Assembly: GCF_000247695.1 (NCBI RefSeq)
Contig: NW_004624741.1
Coordinates: 34,310,541-34,374,540 of the forward strand
Reading direction: 5' to 3'
Length of the DNA: 64,000 nt
Source: Heterocephalus glaber
Lineage: Eukaryota; Chordata; Mammalia; Rodentia; Bathyergidae
Positions 1-11,333 of the stretch are shown here, in pieces (position 1 is the first letter of the stretch; the number at the start of each line of letters is the position of its first letter). The notes below the pieces were generated by a model that did no database searches, had not been told where the DNA came from, and was given only the letters and a program-made list of their open reading frames with translations. The position numbers and the translations under genes are program-made.

Positions 1-560
1 TATATTGTTCATGCTATATATAGATTTCTGAATTTTTTTTCTCATGTTTGTCATTGTGAGTGTATAAAATACAGCTGATTCTGTATTTTTATTCTTCAAT
101 TTTACTTTGGTTGTAATACTTTTTTATTACTATCTTTAGGTGTTTCTGGAGATAAGCTTGTGTTACCTGTGAACAGAAATAATTTTATGTTTTTTTCCCA
201 TTTGTATGCCTATTTCTTGTCTGATTGTTCTAGTTGGAGCTTACTCACTAGTTGGAGTAATTCAACTTGTGAATAGTGGTGTTGAGACTGGATCTCCTTG
301 CCTTTTTCCTGATATCAGAGCAAAAGCTTTTAGTTCCTTCCTGTCAGTATGATCTGCAGTGTGAGATTTTCGTATATACCGTTTTCAGTTACACAGCATT
401 TTCTACCATTTTCTGTGTTCTCAGATTGATTTTTTTTTTAAATTAGAACTGCGTGTTAGGTTTTATTAAAACATTTTTCTGTATGGATCAAGGTGATCAC
501 TTGCTTTCTGTTCTTTATCTTGTCATATGGTGATCGATTTTCATATGGTTAACAATCTTC
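1..560 (-). mobile_element. L1 fragment, ORF2 reverse-transcriptase region, antisense
   Basis: The + strand reads as the reverse complement of mammalian L1 ORF2, with its T-rich style. The reverse frame is broken by many stops. It runs off the left edge of the window, so the true 3' and 5' limits of the element are unknown. The identification is by sequence style and recalled L1 consensus, not by a search. Confidence 0.65.
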
Positions 561-960
561 CATCCCAGTAGTGAGTTCCCCTCATCTCCAGAGTTTGGGG
601 ATTTCTACTCAGGCCTCCCTTTTGCAGCCTCTTTGGTGCTATACAGAGTTATGGTGCTGGAGCACCCCCTAGTGTCTATATATGGTACAACTGGTAAATA
701 TGGTACTGGTGGTACCCATGATACTGCAGACTGTGGTGCAAGATTCATGGACTGTTTTCAGGGATCCCCTGCTTAGGTTCTTTTCCTGTAGCTACTTGGA
801 TACAGCAAGACACAAAGCAGTCCTTCTGTCCCACGAAAAGGTAGATGTTTTGGAAAACTTCTGCAGCAAGGGAGTATGTCGCTTTCAATTTCCACTACCA
901 TTTTATCAGATTACTAATTTTCCAATAATCTTTTCAGTTGTGTGACCTGTATGAGATATA
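560..960. other. No recognised feature
   Basis: This is ordinary AT-leaning sequence between two L1 pieces. An 87-codon open frame on the + strand (682-945) has no recognisable motif and no splice context, and I treat it as chance. Confidence 0.4.
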
Positions 961-1560
961 TCTCCATTTGTGTTTGGCCCATTCCCGTCCCTCCCTTCAA
1001 CTCTTTTCTTTGTATTTATAAAAGCTTTGTTTCCATTTTTTCCTTCTATTCTATTTTATCTTGTTGTTTCCACCTCCCACCTCCTTCTTTCCCCTTCCCA
1101 TTTAAACATTTTCTTCCTATTTTCCAATATCTATTATACATTTTGGACCTTATTTATCCTTTTGTGTTCTCACACCAGAGAAACAATGCAATATTCAAAC
1201 ATGTGTCTGATTGATGAAGCATATAGTCTCAAGGTGCATCTGTTTACCTGGAAAGGTTTTTTTTTTTCTTTTGTACCGGGGATTGAACTCGGGACCTTGT
1301 GCTTGCAAGGCAGGCACCTGAACCACTGAGCTAAATCCCCGGCCCTCGGTTATCTTTTTTTTAGTCTGAGCAGTAAGTACTCCATTGTATAAAAAACCAC
1401 CACATCTTGTGTATTCATCCATTGATGGGAATTTCCCCATCTTGTTTCCAAGATTTACCTATTACATATTGTGCTGTTATAACATGGTTGTGCATATATT
1501 GCTGTGATATAAAGCTGTTAATAATTTTGGGAAGATACTTCCCATCCTTTTCATAGTGGA
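960..1560 (-). mobile_element. L1 3' UTR, antisense, interrupted by an ID SINE
   Basis: C/T-rich sequence is followed by the phrases of an L1 3' end in reverse: a stretch with 'cagagaaacaatgcaatatt', then a segment like the L1 'mind the gap' tail (attgatgggaatttccccat, ccaagatttacctattacat). The same 3' UTR recurs antisense at 13.0-13.56 kb, 13.58-13.99 kb, 34.24-34.53 kb, 51.0-51.65 kb and 63.6-64.0 kb, so this is a lineage-specific L1 family. Confidence 0.7.
1258..1346 (-). mobile_element. ID SINE (tRNA-derived), antisense
   Basis: Reverse-strand copy with poly(A) at the left (poly-T at 1258), then the reverse complement of the B-box region (gattgaactcgggacc) and the A-box (gagctaaatccc). 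It is inserted in the L1 3' UTR, which therefore is older. Confidence 0.85.
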
Positions 1561-2194
1561 AGAAATTTATATGCTCTTTAAAAACAGCAATGAAAAACTA
1601 GGAAGCCTGCCTATGATTTCAGTTTCAAGAACTTCAAGTTTAATGTCAGGAACAGATAGATGCTTCAGATGCAGCAGGCACCATAGAAGGTGTGATTTTC
1701 CATCCCAAGAGTTCATTCTCTCTCAAGACACTGTGATCAGGGTCATCACTGAAAGATCTGTTTATTTTGAGGAAGATTTTCTTTCCTGGGTTGCCTTCAG
1801 TTTCATTTCAGTTTCAATAGGGACCATGTAGGTCTTCCACAAATGTCCATAGCAGTTTTCCTTAATGAATAAAGCAGTTTCAGTTTATATGCCCTGGATG
1901 GCCCAGAGTGGAGGATCCATAGCAGGTTGTAACTTTCAGGTCCACATGGATAGTTATTCACACTCAGACAGTGATCTCAATCACAAAATGTAGTGTTCAG
2001 TGCTGCGACCTGGTGTGATGGGACAGCAGGTGGTGACTAGAAGGTATAGTCTTTGTGAGGCCTTCAGTTTACCTCCGTGCTGGGGCTAGTTACCTTTTAC
2101 TCAGTCTTGTTTCTTTTTATGAGCCCAATGCTCCAGCTTGACTGGCTATTGAAGCAGGTGGTTTCATATTCAGAGGGAACTCAGAATAGCTATA

Positions 2195-2530
2195 TGGTTA
2201 GATCTGCAGTGTCTCTAAAAAGCCTCATGTGGATCAATTCACAGATGAATCCATAGCTCAATGTGTTGTTAGGAGGTGGGGCTTGTTCAGGGAGGTGGTT
2301 CCCTGGGGCTGTACCTTCCTCTCTGGCTCCTCCCTTCCCTCTCTGCTTCTGGGCCACAGTGGATGACTGGGGCAGCTTTCCTCCCTGGCAGCCCCTTCCA
2401 CCATGCCTTTTCTGTGTGAGCCAGCCAACCATGGACTAAAGCTTCTGAGACTGTGAGCCAAAATAAACCTGTCCTCCTTTCAGTTGTGGGTGTCAGGTAT
2501 TGTTTTTCAGCATCAGAAAAGTGACTAAAA
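2195..2530 (+). mobile_element. MaLR-type (THE1/MST-like) LTR, 3' part, sense
   Basis: The stretch contains the family hallmarks 'aggaggtggggcttgttcag', 'ctgtgagccaaaataaacct' with the AATAAA signal at about 2462, and a terminal 'caggtattgtttttcagcatcagaaaagtgacta'-like end. It is an old endogenous LTR relic with no coding capacity. The family name is from recalled consensus. Confidence 0.6.
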
Positions 2531-2539
2531 TGTTATATT

Positions 2540-4120
2540 TGTAGTAAATGCTATTGAATAGGTACTGATAACTATACTAAGTGAAAAAAGAGTACACATT
2601 GTATTCATCACTAGGTTAGGTGCAAGAGCTGGAACCCCAATTCAAACTAATTTCAGGAAAAAGTAATCCAGTCCTGTCGTTGGGAAGCCACATTTTCCTG
2701 GATGCAGACACTACGCTCTACTTTTAAAATCATGTCTACTTGCACTGGGCTGTGTCTCCTCTCAAGTGAGCTTTCTACAAGCTGGGGAAAAGGACCCGAA
2801 CAATAGTTCCCAACTCCCAGCAATAAAAATGGAAATGAAAAAACACAAAACCACCAGAGCAGCAAAACTCTCCCTGTCTGCCTGGGGCTCCCTGGAGGCT
2901 TCCTGGCTGAGATTGCTATGTTTGTGCTTTGCTCAGCTCCAGGTGGGCACTAGGCCCCTGTACATCACGTGCTCTTATCCAGTATGGAGCAGTGACCCTC
3001 TGAGGAAAACAGGAGTCCTGTTAACAGAGGGACAACTGTTGGTGACAGACCAAAGTAACCAAGAATCCCCTATAAATCAGACTACCTAAAATGGATGCAG
3101 TCTGTTTATTCCTTCTGATGCGGCAAGATCTCCCCTCTGGGTTAAGCAGTCCTGCATGAAAGTGGCACAGGAGAACTGCGACATTTTAGGCTCATGGACC
3201 TGCTTGTGTTGAACTTGGTAGGATGCTGTGTTATCATGCCACAGTGAAGGGCAGTGTACTGAGAGACCCTGAGTAATGCCTGCTGCTGTTGGAAGATAGT
3301 ACTGAGGACATGACTCTAGTTCAGTCTCTGTGTCATAGGATGCCATGGGCAAAAACACCAGGAAGAGTCACACTGTTTCCAAATACCTTTTCAATTTCAC
3401 TTTGTAAACACAGTGACTTCTGAAATGGATAAGGTGCCCTTCCTTGCCTTGCTAGAGTGACAGAAACAGTTTGACAGCTTGTCTTAATCAAGTCTACCTG
3501 GCTTCCAAGCATGGCAAGTTTTTAGTGCTAACCGCACTCTTTTATTGGTACTTTACATTTCCTTCAGTGTGATCATCCAATTGTTTTTTCTTTATCCTTT
3601 TGGACTATGTATCTTTTATAAACTTCCTTAAACCTTTTGTGAGAAAAAATTAAGAGATATATACATAGAGAGAGAGAATTTTGTGAAAATTTCACTCCAT
3701 GAATTGGAAAATCACCACAAAATCAGTAAATCTGCTTGGCTTTGGCAAGAAGTTTATTAACAGCATCTATTTGGGTTTAAATTTTAGACAAAGAAATTGT
3801 GAACACCACAGAATGAGTAGGTTGATGAAGGGGTCATTTTTTACCAATGAAAAACATTTTGAGCTTTGACTAGATTGTGAGCTCATACACTAAGATAACC
3901 AAGGGCCTGTCAGGCTAGGAAAACCATGCTTAAAGGTGAGTTGTATCCAAACTGTGTTCATGTATTTGGAAGTTAACTTTTCATTTTGAATATCTATTTG
4001 CCATGTAATGTCAGTTAAGGAAAAAAAAAGTTTTCATGTGATTTAAAGTGGAAATGCTCACCCATGCCTCATGGACCAGTACTGTCCCATATTCAATTTT
4101 TCATAAGAATTTTACTGAAA
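2540..4120. other. No recognised feature
   Basis: Unique-looking sequence with short open frames only (for example 2766-3089 +, 3086-3358 -), none with domain motifs or a credible splice context. A short ta/ga-rich tract lies near 3655-3678. Confidence 0.4.
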
Positions 4121-4127
4121 GAGACAT

Positions 4128-4202
4128 ACTGTGTTTATTAACTGTGTTTGGTTAATAACTGTGTGTTCGGTTAATTACAGTGTTATTAACTGTGTTTGGC
4201 TG
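4128..4202 (+). repeat. Short imperfect tandem repeat, about 20-24 bp unit
   Basis: The motif 'ttattaactgtgtttgg' recurs three to four times in variants (ttaataactgtgtgttcgg, ttattaactgtgtttgg). It is a small imperfect minisatellite with no evident function. Confidence 0.75.
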
Positions 4203-4209
4203 GTTTGGG

Positions 4210-5490
4210 GGCCCTCACAGTGGGGTTTAGCAGTTGTAACACAGACAGTATGGCAGATGGTAAACTTGACTCTATGCTCTAGCAAGGCAAGTGCCTTGCC
4301 TTTTGGTACACTTAATGACACCATATTGATGCTTAAATACTTACTAAAGAAGGTGTGAATGAATGAATGAAATGAAAAAATAAATTTGACAAAATTTTAT
4401 TTTACAAAAATAATATGATGCATGTAATACGTTTGAGAAGGACTTGTGAGTGAGTGGCACTTGAGCTGGGTCTGGAAGTTGGGGTGGGGCTTGGCCAAGG
4501 TGAGAAGCAGAGAGATGTCAATGCAGAACTGTATGTGTGCGGCATTGGGTACAGAATGGGACAGACAGACAGCAAGGCACTTGATTGGGAGAGGAATCAC
4601 ATAATGTGTTAGCAGAGCTGAGTCTCCCAGAAATGTTTTCCATTTTAAAGTAATTAGAATATAATTTACAGTACTTTGTTTTTAAAAGCAGTATTTCCCC
4701 CCAAATAATACCTGAAGTCTTCATTTCAGCAAAAATGTTACATCTACCTTGTTTATTTTTACAAGTGTTCTCATGATTTTATCAAACAGATACAGGTCCC
4801 AATTCCATTGGACCTGTCTTATAAAACTGTGGACCAGTGGGAGAGAGAGTGCAGCTCCAAGCAGCTTGTGAAGTGACTGGGGTCTGGTCAGTGTGGCGAA
4901 GTCTGGGAAGGCTGTGGAACACCACCACTCCAGTAGCTGTGAAAACATGAAGACTAAGTGTGAGAATATGGGAGGTTAACATGATATGCTGACTTTTATG
5001 AGCACAGTTTTTCACTGTGAACCCCCAGGAGGTGGTAGGGCTGCAGTTTCTGGCATGGAGCAGTTATTGTCATCATTCTATCCACCCCAGGTGACCATGA
5101 CCTGTGGACAGGCTCTGAAATATCAAAGCCAGGACAGGCTTCAGTTCAGTTAATTGGAAAATCTCCCCTTTCAAGAGTCCAGTGCTGCATTTCTTCTCTA
5201 AATATTGTCTTTTCTATTCCAATGCCTTTCCTCCCTTTTGCTCCTGGCCTTTCCAAAAAAATAGTAAGAATATTTAAAAAACTCAAATGACATCTTGATG
5301 CTATGCTGTTCAGGGCATAACAATTTTTTACACACCAAATTGTATATTCTAAAAACGTAAAACAGTCCATCTAAAAGACTTCACATTTGAAAATATAGTA
5401 ACTATATTTCCCATCTTGATTGTCCCTGTGGTAGGAAGGAAAAATATACTGAAACTGACATTCAGTCACCCAGGTGTTATCCCCTCTGTG
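4210..5490. other. No recognised feature
   Basis: Contains a tgaa-rich micro-tract near 4358-4372 and otherwise ordinary mixed sequence. Short open frames on both strands show no motifs. Confidence 0.35.
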
Positions 5491-5499
5491 ATAGATGTG

Positions 5500-5715
5500 G
5501 AGTAAGAGAATCCAGAGTGATTAAGTAAATTTCTGAAAATTTACTGTTCATATACTCTTGAGGAAATTTTTGAAGTACTGTATGGTTCAGTTTTCTCATT
5601 TGTAAAATGCAAATATTAATAAGGCCAAGCTGGCAGATTTATTATGAAGATAAAAGAAGTCATTAATAGAAATACTTTGCATAGTGCTTGGATCATAGTA
5701 AGTGATGAATACAAA
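5500..5715 (+). mobile_element. MIR SINE relic, sense
   Basis: The core and tail are readable: 'ggttcagttttctcatttgtaaaatgc' followed by 'gaagataaaagaagtcattaatag' and 'catagtgcttggatcatagtaagtg'. This is the typical MIR 3' part in diverged form. Confidence 0.8.
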
Positions 5716-6715
5716 ATGTTGTTATAATTAAAATTTTAGTAATTGCCATTGCTGGAATTTTAACCCGAATCTGTGACTGTTGTGGCATACCCCTTGGAAG
5801 TAACATTCTGTCAAAATGTAACATTAAGGTGGCAGCTTCATATCTGCTTCCAACAACATGGGTAAGAATAATAAGCATAGGTCACTAGCACTGCAGGTGC
5901 TGAGCAGCATGAGGGGTGTGGAGCTCAAGGGCAGGAGCAGGTGTTGTGGGACCCACAGAGGGCACAGAGCTTCTCTGAGGTGTTGGGGCTTCAAGGTCTG
6001 TGTGTGTGGGGGCCTCTCGTGATGATCAAGGAGGATCCTTGCCTGTTGTCACTGAGCCTGGATGGGGGGCAGTGGACACAAGGTGTGCCTCGGAGCCAGT
6101 GGGGCACGTGGGAAACCACAGACTGTGTCCCACAACCACCTTCCCAGTACACACTCCTCTACTATGCTTCCCTTGTTCTTCCTCTGCCTGACTTACTGTA
6201 CTAAGTCCCTTCCTTGTCCCCCCAAGACCCCCAGGCCCTGTGATGGGATGATGAGAGAAGGAGATGCTGTGTGTGCAGCTGCCCAAAGTCCAGAGTCCCT
6301 GGCCTCTGCTGTCACCCAGCAGGTGTAGTGGGTGGAAAAATCAGGGTCGTATCACTGCAGTGTCTTTTTCTACTTCTTTCCTTTCTTTCCCATGCCTTTG
6401 CCACCCATCTATCTCTCCTTCTCCTGTCCCTGTCCTTCCTTTTCCCTCCCACCAACCCAGCTAGTCTTGTGCTGCACATGGCTGGCTTGGGGACTGCTCT
6501 GTGCTCCGAGTCCCTTGTTGGCCCGGGGAGAAGCCAGTAGTGCAGGAATGGCTGATCTGTTGACATCCAGAGCAACCTTGAACCAACAGGCTGGTGCTCT
6601 TCATACAGGATCTGGGGTTGAGGGTAGCAGGAACCCCTGTTCTTGGCATATCGTGGCCTCAGGCAGCTTTCAGGACCAGATGCTCTCAGAGGACTTGGTG
6701 GTCAGAACCAAGTCT

Positions 6716-7333
6716 TTAGGTCAAGCTGTAGAGCATCCCAGGGCCTGGCCCAAGCTTTGGGTCCCTGTGTGAGTTGGGCTCACCTGGATATTTGGGAGAT
6801 GAGTGTGGATCTTCCTGGCTGGCTAGATCCAAGTGGGTACTGAGTGTGTAGAATTGTCTGATGGGGGACAGGCAGAACTGCACCTGGCCAAGGAGCCCTG
6901 GATGGTGTGCCAGAGCATGCAGCTGGGCCTTCAGATCTGGACCACATTGGCAGAAAGTTAAATAAAGGTGTACCAGCCCACTTAGGTCCTGGGACACAAG
7001 GTTCCGCAGTAGGGCCACCCATCCCTGTCCCAGGCCCAAGACTTGATCCTCCCTTTGCCATCCATTGTCTGTCTGTGTTATGAGGCCTGGAGGTGATGTC
7101 ATGGCCTGCTGCTGGCTTGTACCTGGGTCCTCAGGATCTGGACACCAGTTGGACCAGGAGGTCCCAGGAGACCATTGTGTATAATGCACCCGTGGGATGT
7201 TCCTCTTCCCCAGCTCTTGAGCCTCAGGTGAGGAAGACTTCTGAAGCTGTCTTCCTTTCCTTTGGTTAAAGGCCAGGTAGTTGCCAGGCTGCCCCTGGTT
7301 CCTCCCCTGCCTGCCCACCGGTGCCAGAGTCAC
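6716..7333 (-). other. Open frame of 205 codons in C1, doubtful coding
   Basis: This is one of the longest reverse frames in the window (MTLAPVGRQGRN... to ...GMLYSLT). I see no domain. Its first part has a same-frame counterpart in the C2 duplicate: both copies read VTLAPVGR, then a GQPG motif, then YLA and Q. Most of the rest lies in the segment that C2 lacks. The frame is GC-rich and may be open by chance. It could be a relic of an exon of the duplicated gene, but no RalGEF catalytic motif is readable. Confidence 0.2.
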
Positions 7334-8199
7334 AGTGTGTAGCCTTCAAGACACAGGGTGCTTGTGAGGTTGTTAAGGCCACTAGGGTAGGAGTGGGTAG
7401 TGTCTGCAGTCAGCGGGGGGGGGGCAGTGTTCTGAGGGCCTGTTGAGTGGGGAACCCACTCATGTATTTCGCTCCTAGGCCACATTCATGCTGGGATCTT
7501 GATGTGTGCAGCAGAGTATGTTAGATAAGTATCTTTGAAAGCCCTTACTAACCCTCTCCTGCCCAGCCCTCTTCACACCAGCACAATTTTCAGAGAGCCC
7601 TGGGGAAGATGTAAGGTGGAGAAAGACCAGGACCTTTCTTTGAGAGAGCAAGTATAGAGGGAGGTGCATATCCAACTGTCACTTCCAGGCTGACCTCAGA
7701 GCCTGAATCTTGGGGCCAGAGGAGACAGCAGTTCCGGTCACACTGCTAGAACTGAGGATCACATGCCTGAACAGAGGTCCAAAGTGGGGTGGGAGAGACT
7801 GAGACCTCCTTAAGGAGATTTGCCTGAGTGCTGTGTTCACTTTCTATTCCATTACTCAGTCCTTACTGGGTGTTGGGAGTGACTGTTCCTTGTGTCCCCC
7901 TAGGATGAGCTGATGCTGGGGATCTCTGGCAGTCAGCACACAGCAAGCTCTTGTTGTGTCTTCACTGGGCTGTGCACAAAGCAAAGTGCTGTGACATCGC
8001 ACATGCACATTCCTATGACACCAGAATTAGCCACAGAGATCCGATCTGCCTGTGCCTAGCTTCAGGACAGGGGCGGCTCTGTGCATCAGGCTTGCATCTG
8101 CCTGAAGGGCCCTTGCCTGCCAGGTAGAGGGTCTCAGTCTGTCTGGCTTTGCTTGACTTGCTTATTCTATTTTTTTGCATTTGTCAAAATTTCTCTCCT

Positions 8200-8345
8200 C
8201 TTTTTTGTGTTTATAATTTGAATATTTTAAATTTAATATAATAAAATTGTAATGTTTGTAATTTGTTATGTGATTTTTATTAGTACACAATTGCAGTACA
8301 TGATGATTTAATTCATGGTGAAGTTGGTACATTTAATGTGTAAAA
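8200..8345. mobile_element. AT-rich insertion present only in copy C1
   Basis: The paralogous stretch at 19.35-19.43 kb passes directly from a 'tgtcagaaattt...ccttg'-like segment to the 'ttgctttcaaagt' segment. Copy C1 has about 150 bp of AT-rich DNA between them. It could be a truncated L1 3' end; I cannot assign a family. Confidence 0.35.
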
Positions 8346-8934
8346 TGGAAATTGGGCCATACCTGGGTGTATTATGGTGCAATCTATAGAGCACAGATTG
8401 CTCTCAAAGTCACTTCTATGGAGCAGACTGTCCCTGTCAACAGGCATTTCCACCTCAGGTCCAGACTCTGTCTGGATGATCCTTTCTTCATGGCAAGTGC
8501 AGTTAGTAGCTGTGCACAGTGTGAGAGCCCAGCAACATCTGACCAGGATGGGGAGGGGGAGAGTGTGTGCAGTCAGGGAGGGGGCCTAGGACCACCCAGT
8601 GCAGGTCATGAGCTGTGGTATATTCGTGGAGACTGACAGGCTTGTCCTGGTCACTGCCCAGCTGGCCCTGCTGAAAGGTGGAAAGAAGGGAGGGTCTCAG
8701 CACATCAAGGCAGTGTGGGAGGGAGGTCAGGGCAGAGTTTGCAGTCACAACCCAGACTGGGCAGCACTAGAATGGTGGTTACACTGAGATTCACTGGCCT
8801 CTCACGGAGATGCACCCTGCTGGCGGAGTCCATGCTCCTCACCAGAGATACCAAACCACCTCAAGTCCTAAAGGTGGAAACTCAGGCATAGAGGTCCATT
8901 TTGGGGTTTGTGTTTCAAAAATCCTTAGAGAAGC

Positions 8935-9150
8935 CAGTTGAGGTGGTGCAGATCTGTAATCCCAGGACTGAGGGATTAGTACAATCCCTGGGAGGCTACA
9001 GCAAGCACATCAGAAGTTTGAGTCCTGGCTGGGTAAGTCAGCTACTTAGTGAGATTCTGTGATGAAACTAAAATCAAAAATTAAATGAGCTGGTGATGTA
9101 GCTCACTGAGAAAGTCCTAGGTTCAATCCCCAGTATAAAAACCAATTACT
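8935..9150 (+). mobile_element. B1-dID type fused SINE, sense
   Basis: A 7SL-derived B1 part ('gaggtggtgcagatctgtaatcccagg' through 'cttagtgagattctgtgat') is joined through an A-rich linker to an ID part ('ctggtgatgtagctcactgag ... ggttcaatccccagta'). The orthologous copy lies at 46,250-46,445, so insertion predates the A/B duplication. Confidence 0.85.
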
Positions 9151-9599
9151 GATTTGTATAGTACCTGGGTCAAGAGTCCTGCTATGTCCATCGGGCAAAA
9201 TTGGACCAATCTTCCCTTGGAACCTTCAGCCCCTGGTGTCCAGGATGCTCTGAGATTTCATATTTTAAAACTAAAATTCATTCAAAATCTAGAGAACGAT
9301 TTTTCTTCAGCCAGGAGAAGGGCTGTGGTGTCCTGGCCCACTGTCTTCTGAGACTCATGAATCCTTTCCCGGATTATGTGGCCAGGGAGAAATCTGATTG
9401 CACTGATGTCAAAAACAGAATAGGTGAATTAAGGGGATATAATAAGAATGGTGCCCAGGGACTAGGTTCAGGGGAGAGGGGAGGAACCACTCGCCGGTAC
9501 AGCACTGAGTAAAATGCCCTGGACCTGGACAGAGGTGTCATGTTCACAACACTGAGTAAGCACTTCGTGCTGCCAGGCTGATCATTTTAAACAACAGTA

Positions 9600-9880
9600 A
9601 AATCTTAAATTTTATTTAAAAATAACCCTATCATGTATAAATGGTAAAGTAAAGAAGAAAACATTAGCAGCAATAATACAAGGGAGTGGCAGGTGTGGGG
9701 CAGGAGCTGGCCCCATGGGGAGATCAGGAGCTGACACTTGCTGAGGAGCCACCAGGACCCCCAGTTGTGCAGCTGGAGGAGAAGGGGTTCCTGGTGCTCG
9801 CTCTGGCTGTAGTGCCAAAGCTGGGGAGGGAGCTGCAGGTGGAGCTGGCACAGGCTGTGCAGCTGGGACTTCAGCTTTGA
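9600..9880 (-). pseudogene. RALGDS-like terminal exon, copy A
   Basis: The minus strand encodes a Pro/Ala-rich segment (VKAEVPAAQPVPAPPAAPSP... and later LPMGPAPAPHLPLP), resembling the Pro/Ala-rich linker that follows the LLLAQLE motif in RALGDS and RGL4. The frame ends at ...HDRVIFK, with TAA at 9,612-9,614 lying inside the poly(A) signal AATAAA (9,611-9,616 on the minus strand). At the position of the acceptor AG in copy B (47,859-47,860) copy A reads AA, so the ancestral acceptor is lost. An AG a few bases further in could replace it. No catalytic RasGEF domain follows, so the product, if any, is truncated compared with RALGDS. RALGDS-like identity rests on the neighbouring exons as well. 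Confidence 0.55.
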
Positions 9881-10149
9881 CTGGAGCTGCTCTTGCAGTT
9901 GAAAAAGAATAAAAGTTCACCAACTGTCCATGTTTCTTCCTGGGCCACAACCATCCCACTGCCTTTCAGAGAGTTCTGTGCAGGAAGCCTCCCACAGAAA
10001 GTACCCCAGATTGCAGCAGCCCTCTGACTACTGAGTGTCACAAGGTTACTGGGACACCCAGCACCAGAACACTCTCTCTGTGTCCAAAGGCCCATCCCTC
10101 CTCACATGCTCACAGCCTCATGCCACAGTCCTCCTCACCCTTGGTCTCT

Positions 10150-10255
10150 TGCCTCAGTGGGCTAGGCATGCTCCAGCTGAGCCAGGAGAAGTGTGGCAAT
10201 GTGATGCACCTGGGAGTGCAGCTCCAGCAAGGAGTCAAGGACAGAGGACATGGAG
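10150..10255 (-). pseudogene. RALGDS-like exon with LLLAQLE motif, copy A, stop-interrupted
   Basis: The exon starts after a good minus-strand acceptor (tctgcctcctacctgccttccccAG). It reads SSVLDSLLELHSQVHHIATLLLAQLEHA and then hits TAG at 10,162-10,164. The tail LLLAQLEH matches the end of the RasGEF_N-to-linker segment of RALGDS (family knowledge: ...RRAHLLLAQLEH, then EPIEAEPE). In copy B the same position reads on as QEQSTEAEPKDKE, so the stop is specific to copy A. The segment is shorter than in RALGDS, with part of the region between ISSILGTWLDQ and the motif missing. Confidence 0.65.
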
Positions 10256-11333
10256 CTGGGGAAGGCAGGTAGGAGGCAGAGTGAGAGGTCTGGCCATTCC
10301 TTCCACACTACCTGCCCAGCAAACATGCAGGGAAGGACCAGTGAGCCTCCTGCCCAGTCTGTGCATGCTCCAGCCCCATCCTCTCCCACCCCCAGTAGAG
10401 TAGTCCTGGCCCAAGCAGCCCTGAAAGCCTGACAGAAGGCTCAGTGGGAGGGAGTCTTTGTTCAGTGGTGTGACCACCTCTGTCTTCTTCAGGGCACCAA
10501 GACACAGTGTCTCCCTGCCTGTGCCCACTGTCAGCTCCATGAGGACAGAGTCTGGTCTCTGCTATGTGATTGTACTCAAGGGCACAGGGCTGCTACTACA
10601 TAACTATCTGAGAAGTGAGGGACAGTAGTCCTCTGTGCTGCCCTACCTCTCCTGAGGCTTTAGGGTATGTAGTGCTGTGTTCCCTGGTATCTGAGCCTCC
10701 TCTGGACTTCCTTTGCACTGCTGTGAATCCATATCTAAGGAAGAAAGGAGGGGCTTCATCTACTGTAATTTGAGTAATACCTGCTCTGATTGTCACTGTG
10801 TAGACACTAAATATCACTGAAACTCGAGACGGCAGTGATTGAATTTGCTGTGGTTATTGGTTCATGATCTATACCTGGAAAAGTGTCTGCACATAGTTTG
10901 TCTTCATTTATGTTGGTAAAGTGATGTAGCCACCTGCTCTTCCTTGATGTCTGATTGGCCTGGGGCTTTTGCACACCCCAAGGTTTCCTGCTCTGGGAAC
11001 ACTGTGAAGCCAATAGAATGATTATGCAATCTTTACACAGACCAGCACAATTATCCCTAAGTGCAGGGCTCAGGGGGATACATAGCTTTGCAGAGGGGAT
11101 GGAAGATCATCTGTGAGAATCAGCAGGACTGGCTTAGCTGATCTTCCTTGGGAGGAAGGCTATGATCAACCCTTACAAGAGAGACACATTCCATCCCACA
11201 GTCACGATGTGATCTTCATTTTCTCAGAACACCATGGCTCAGAGTTGCAAGTGAGACTGAGAGGGACTTGCACCTTCCCAAGACTTGGAGCCATGGTGGC
11301 CAAGTCCACCATGCTGCTAAGAGCAGAACTCAC

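Larger units (their letters stand above)
960..2080. repeat. Segmental duplicate D1 (matches 51.18-52.21 kb)
   Basis: From the L1 3' UTR through about 2,075 the sequence aligns by eye with 51.18-52.21 kb. Shared marks are 'ttttgggaagata', the run 'aaaaacagcaatgaaaaacta', 'cagatgcagcag' and 'gggacagcaggtggtga'. The copy at 51-52 kb lacks the ID SINE. In that copy this segment directly follows the RALGDS-like block, so D1 is probably the stranded end of another duplicate. Confidence 0.75.
5900..8640. repeat. Segmental duplicate C1 (matches 17.89-19.54 kb)
   Basis: Collinear similarity to 17.89-19.54 kb is visible at many points: 'cttgtgctgcacatggctg', 'ccactggtgccagagtcac' against 'ccaccggtgccagagtcac', 'agcacacagcaagctct' and 'gtgcatcaggcttgcatctg'. 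C1 carries about 485 bp (roughly 6,730-7,215) that is absent from C2, and an AT-rich insert of about 150 bp near 8,200-8,345 that C2 lacks. It adjoins the RALGDS-like block on its right and belongs to the same ancestral unit. I do not recognise an exon in it. Confidence 0.75.
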
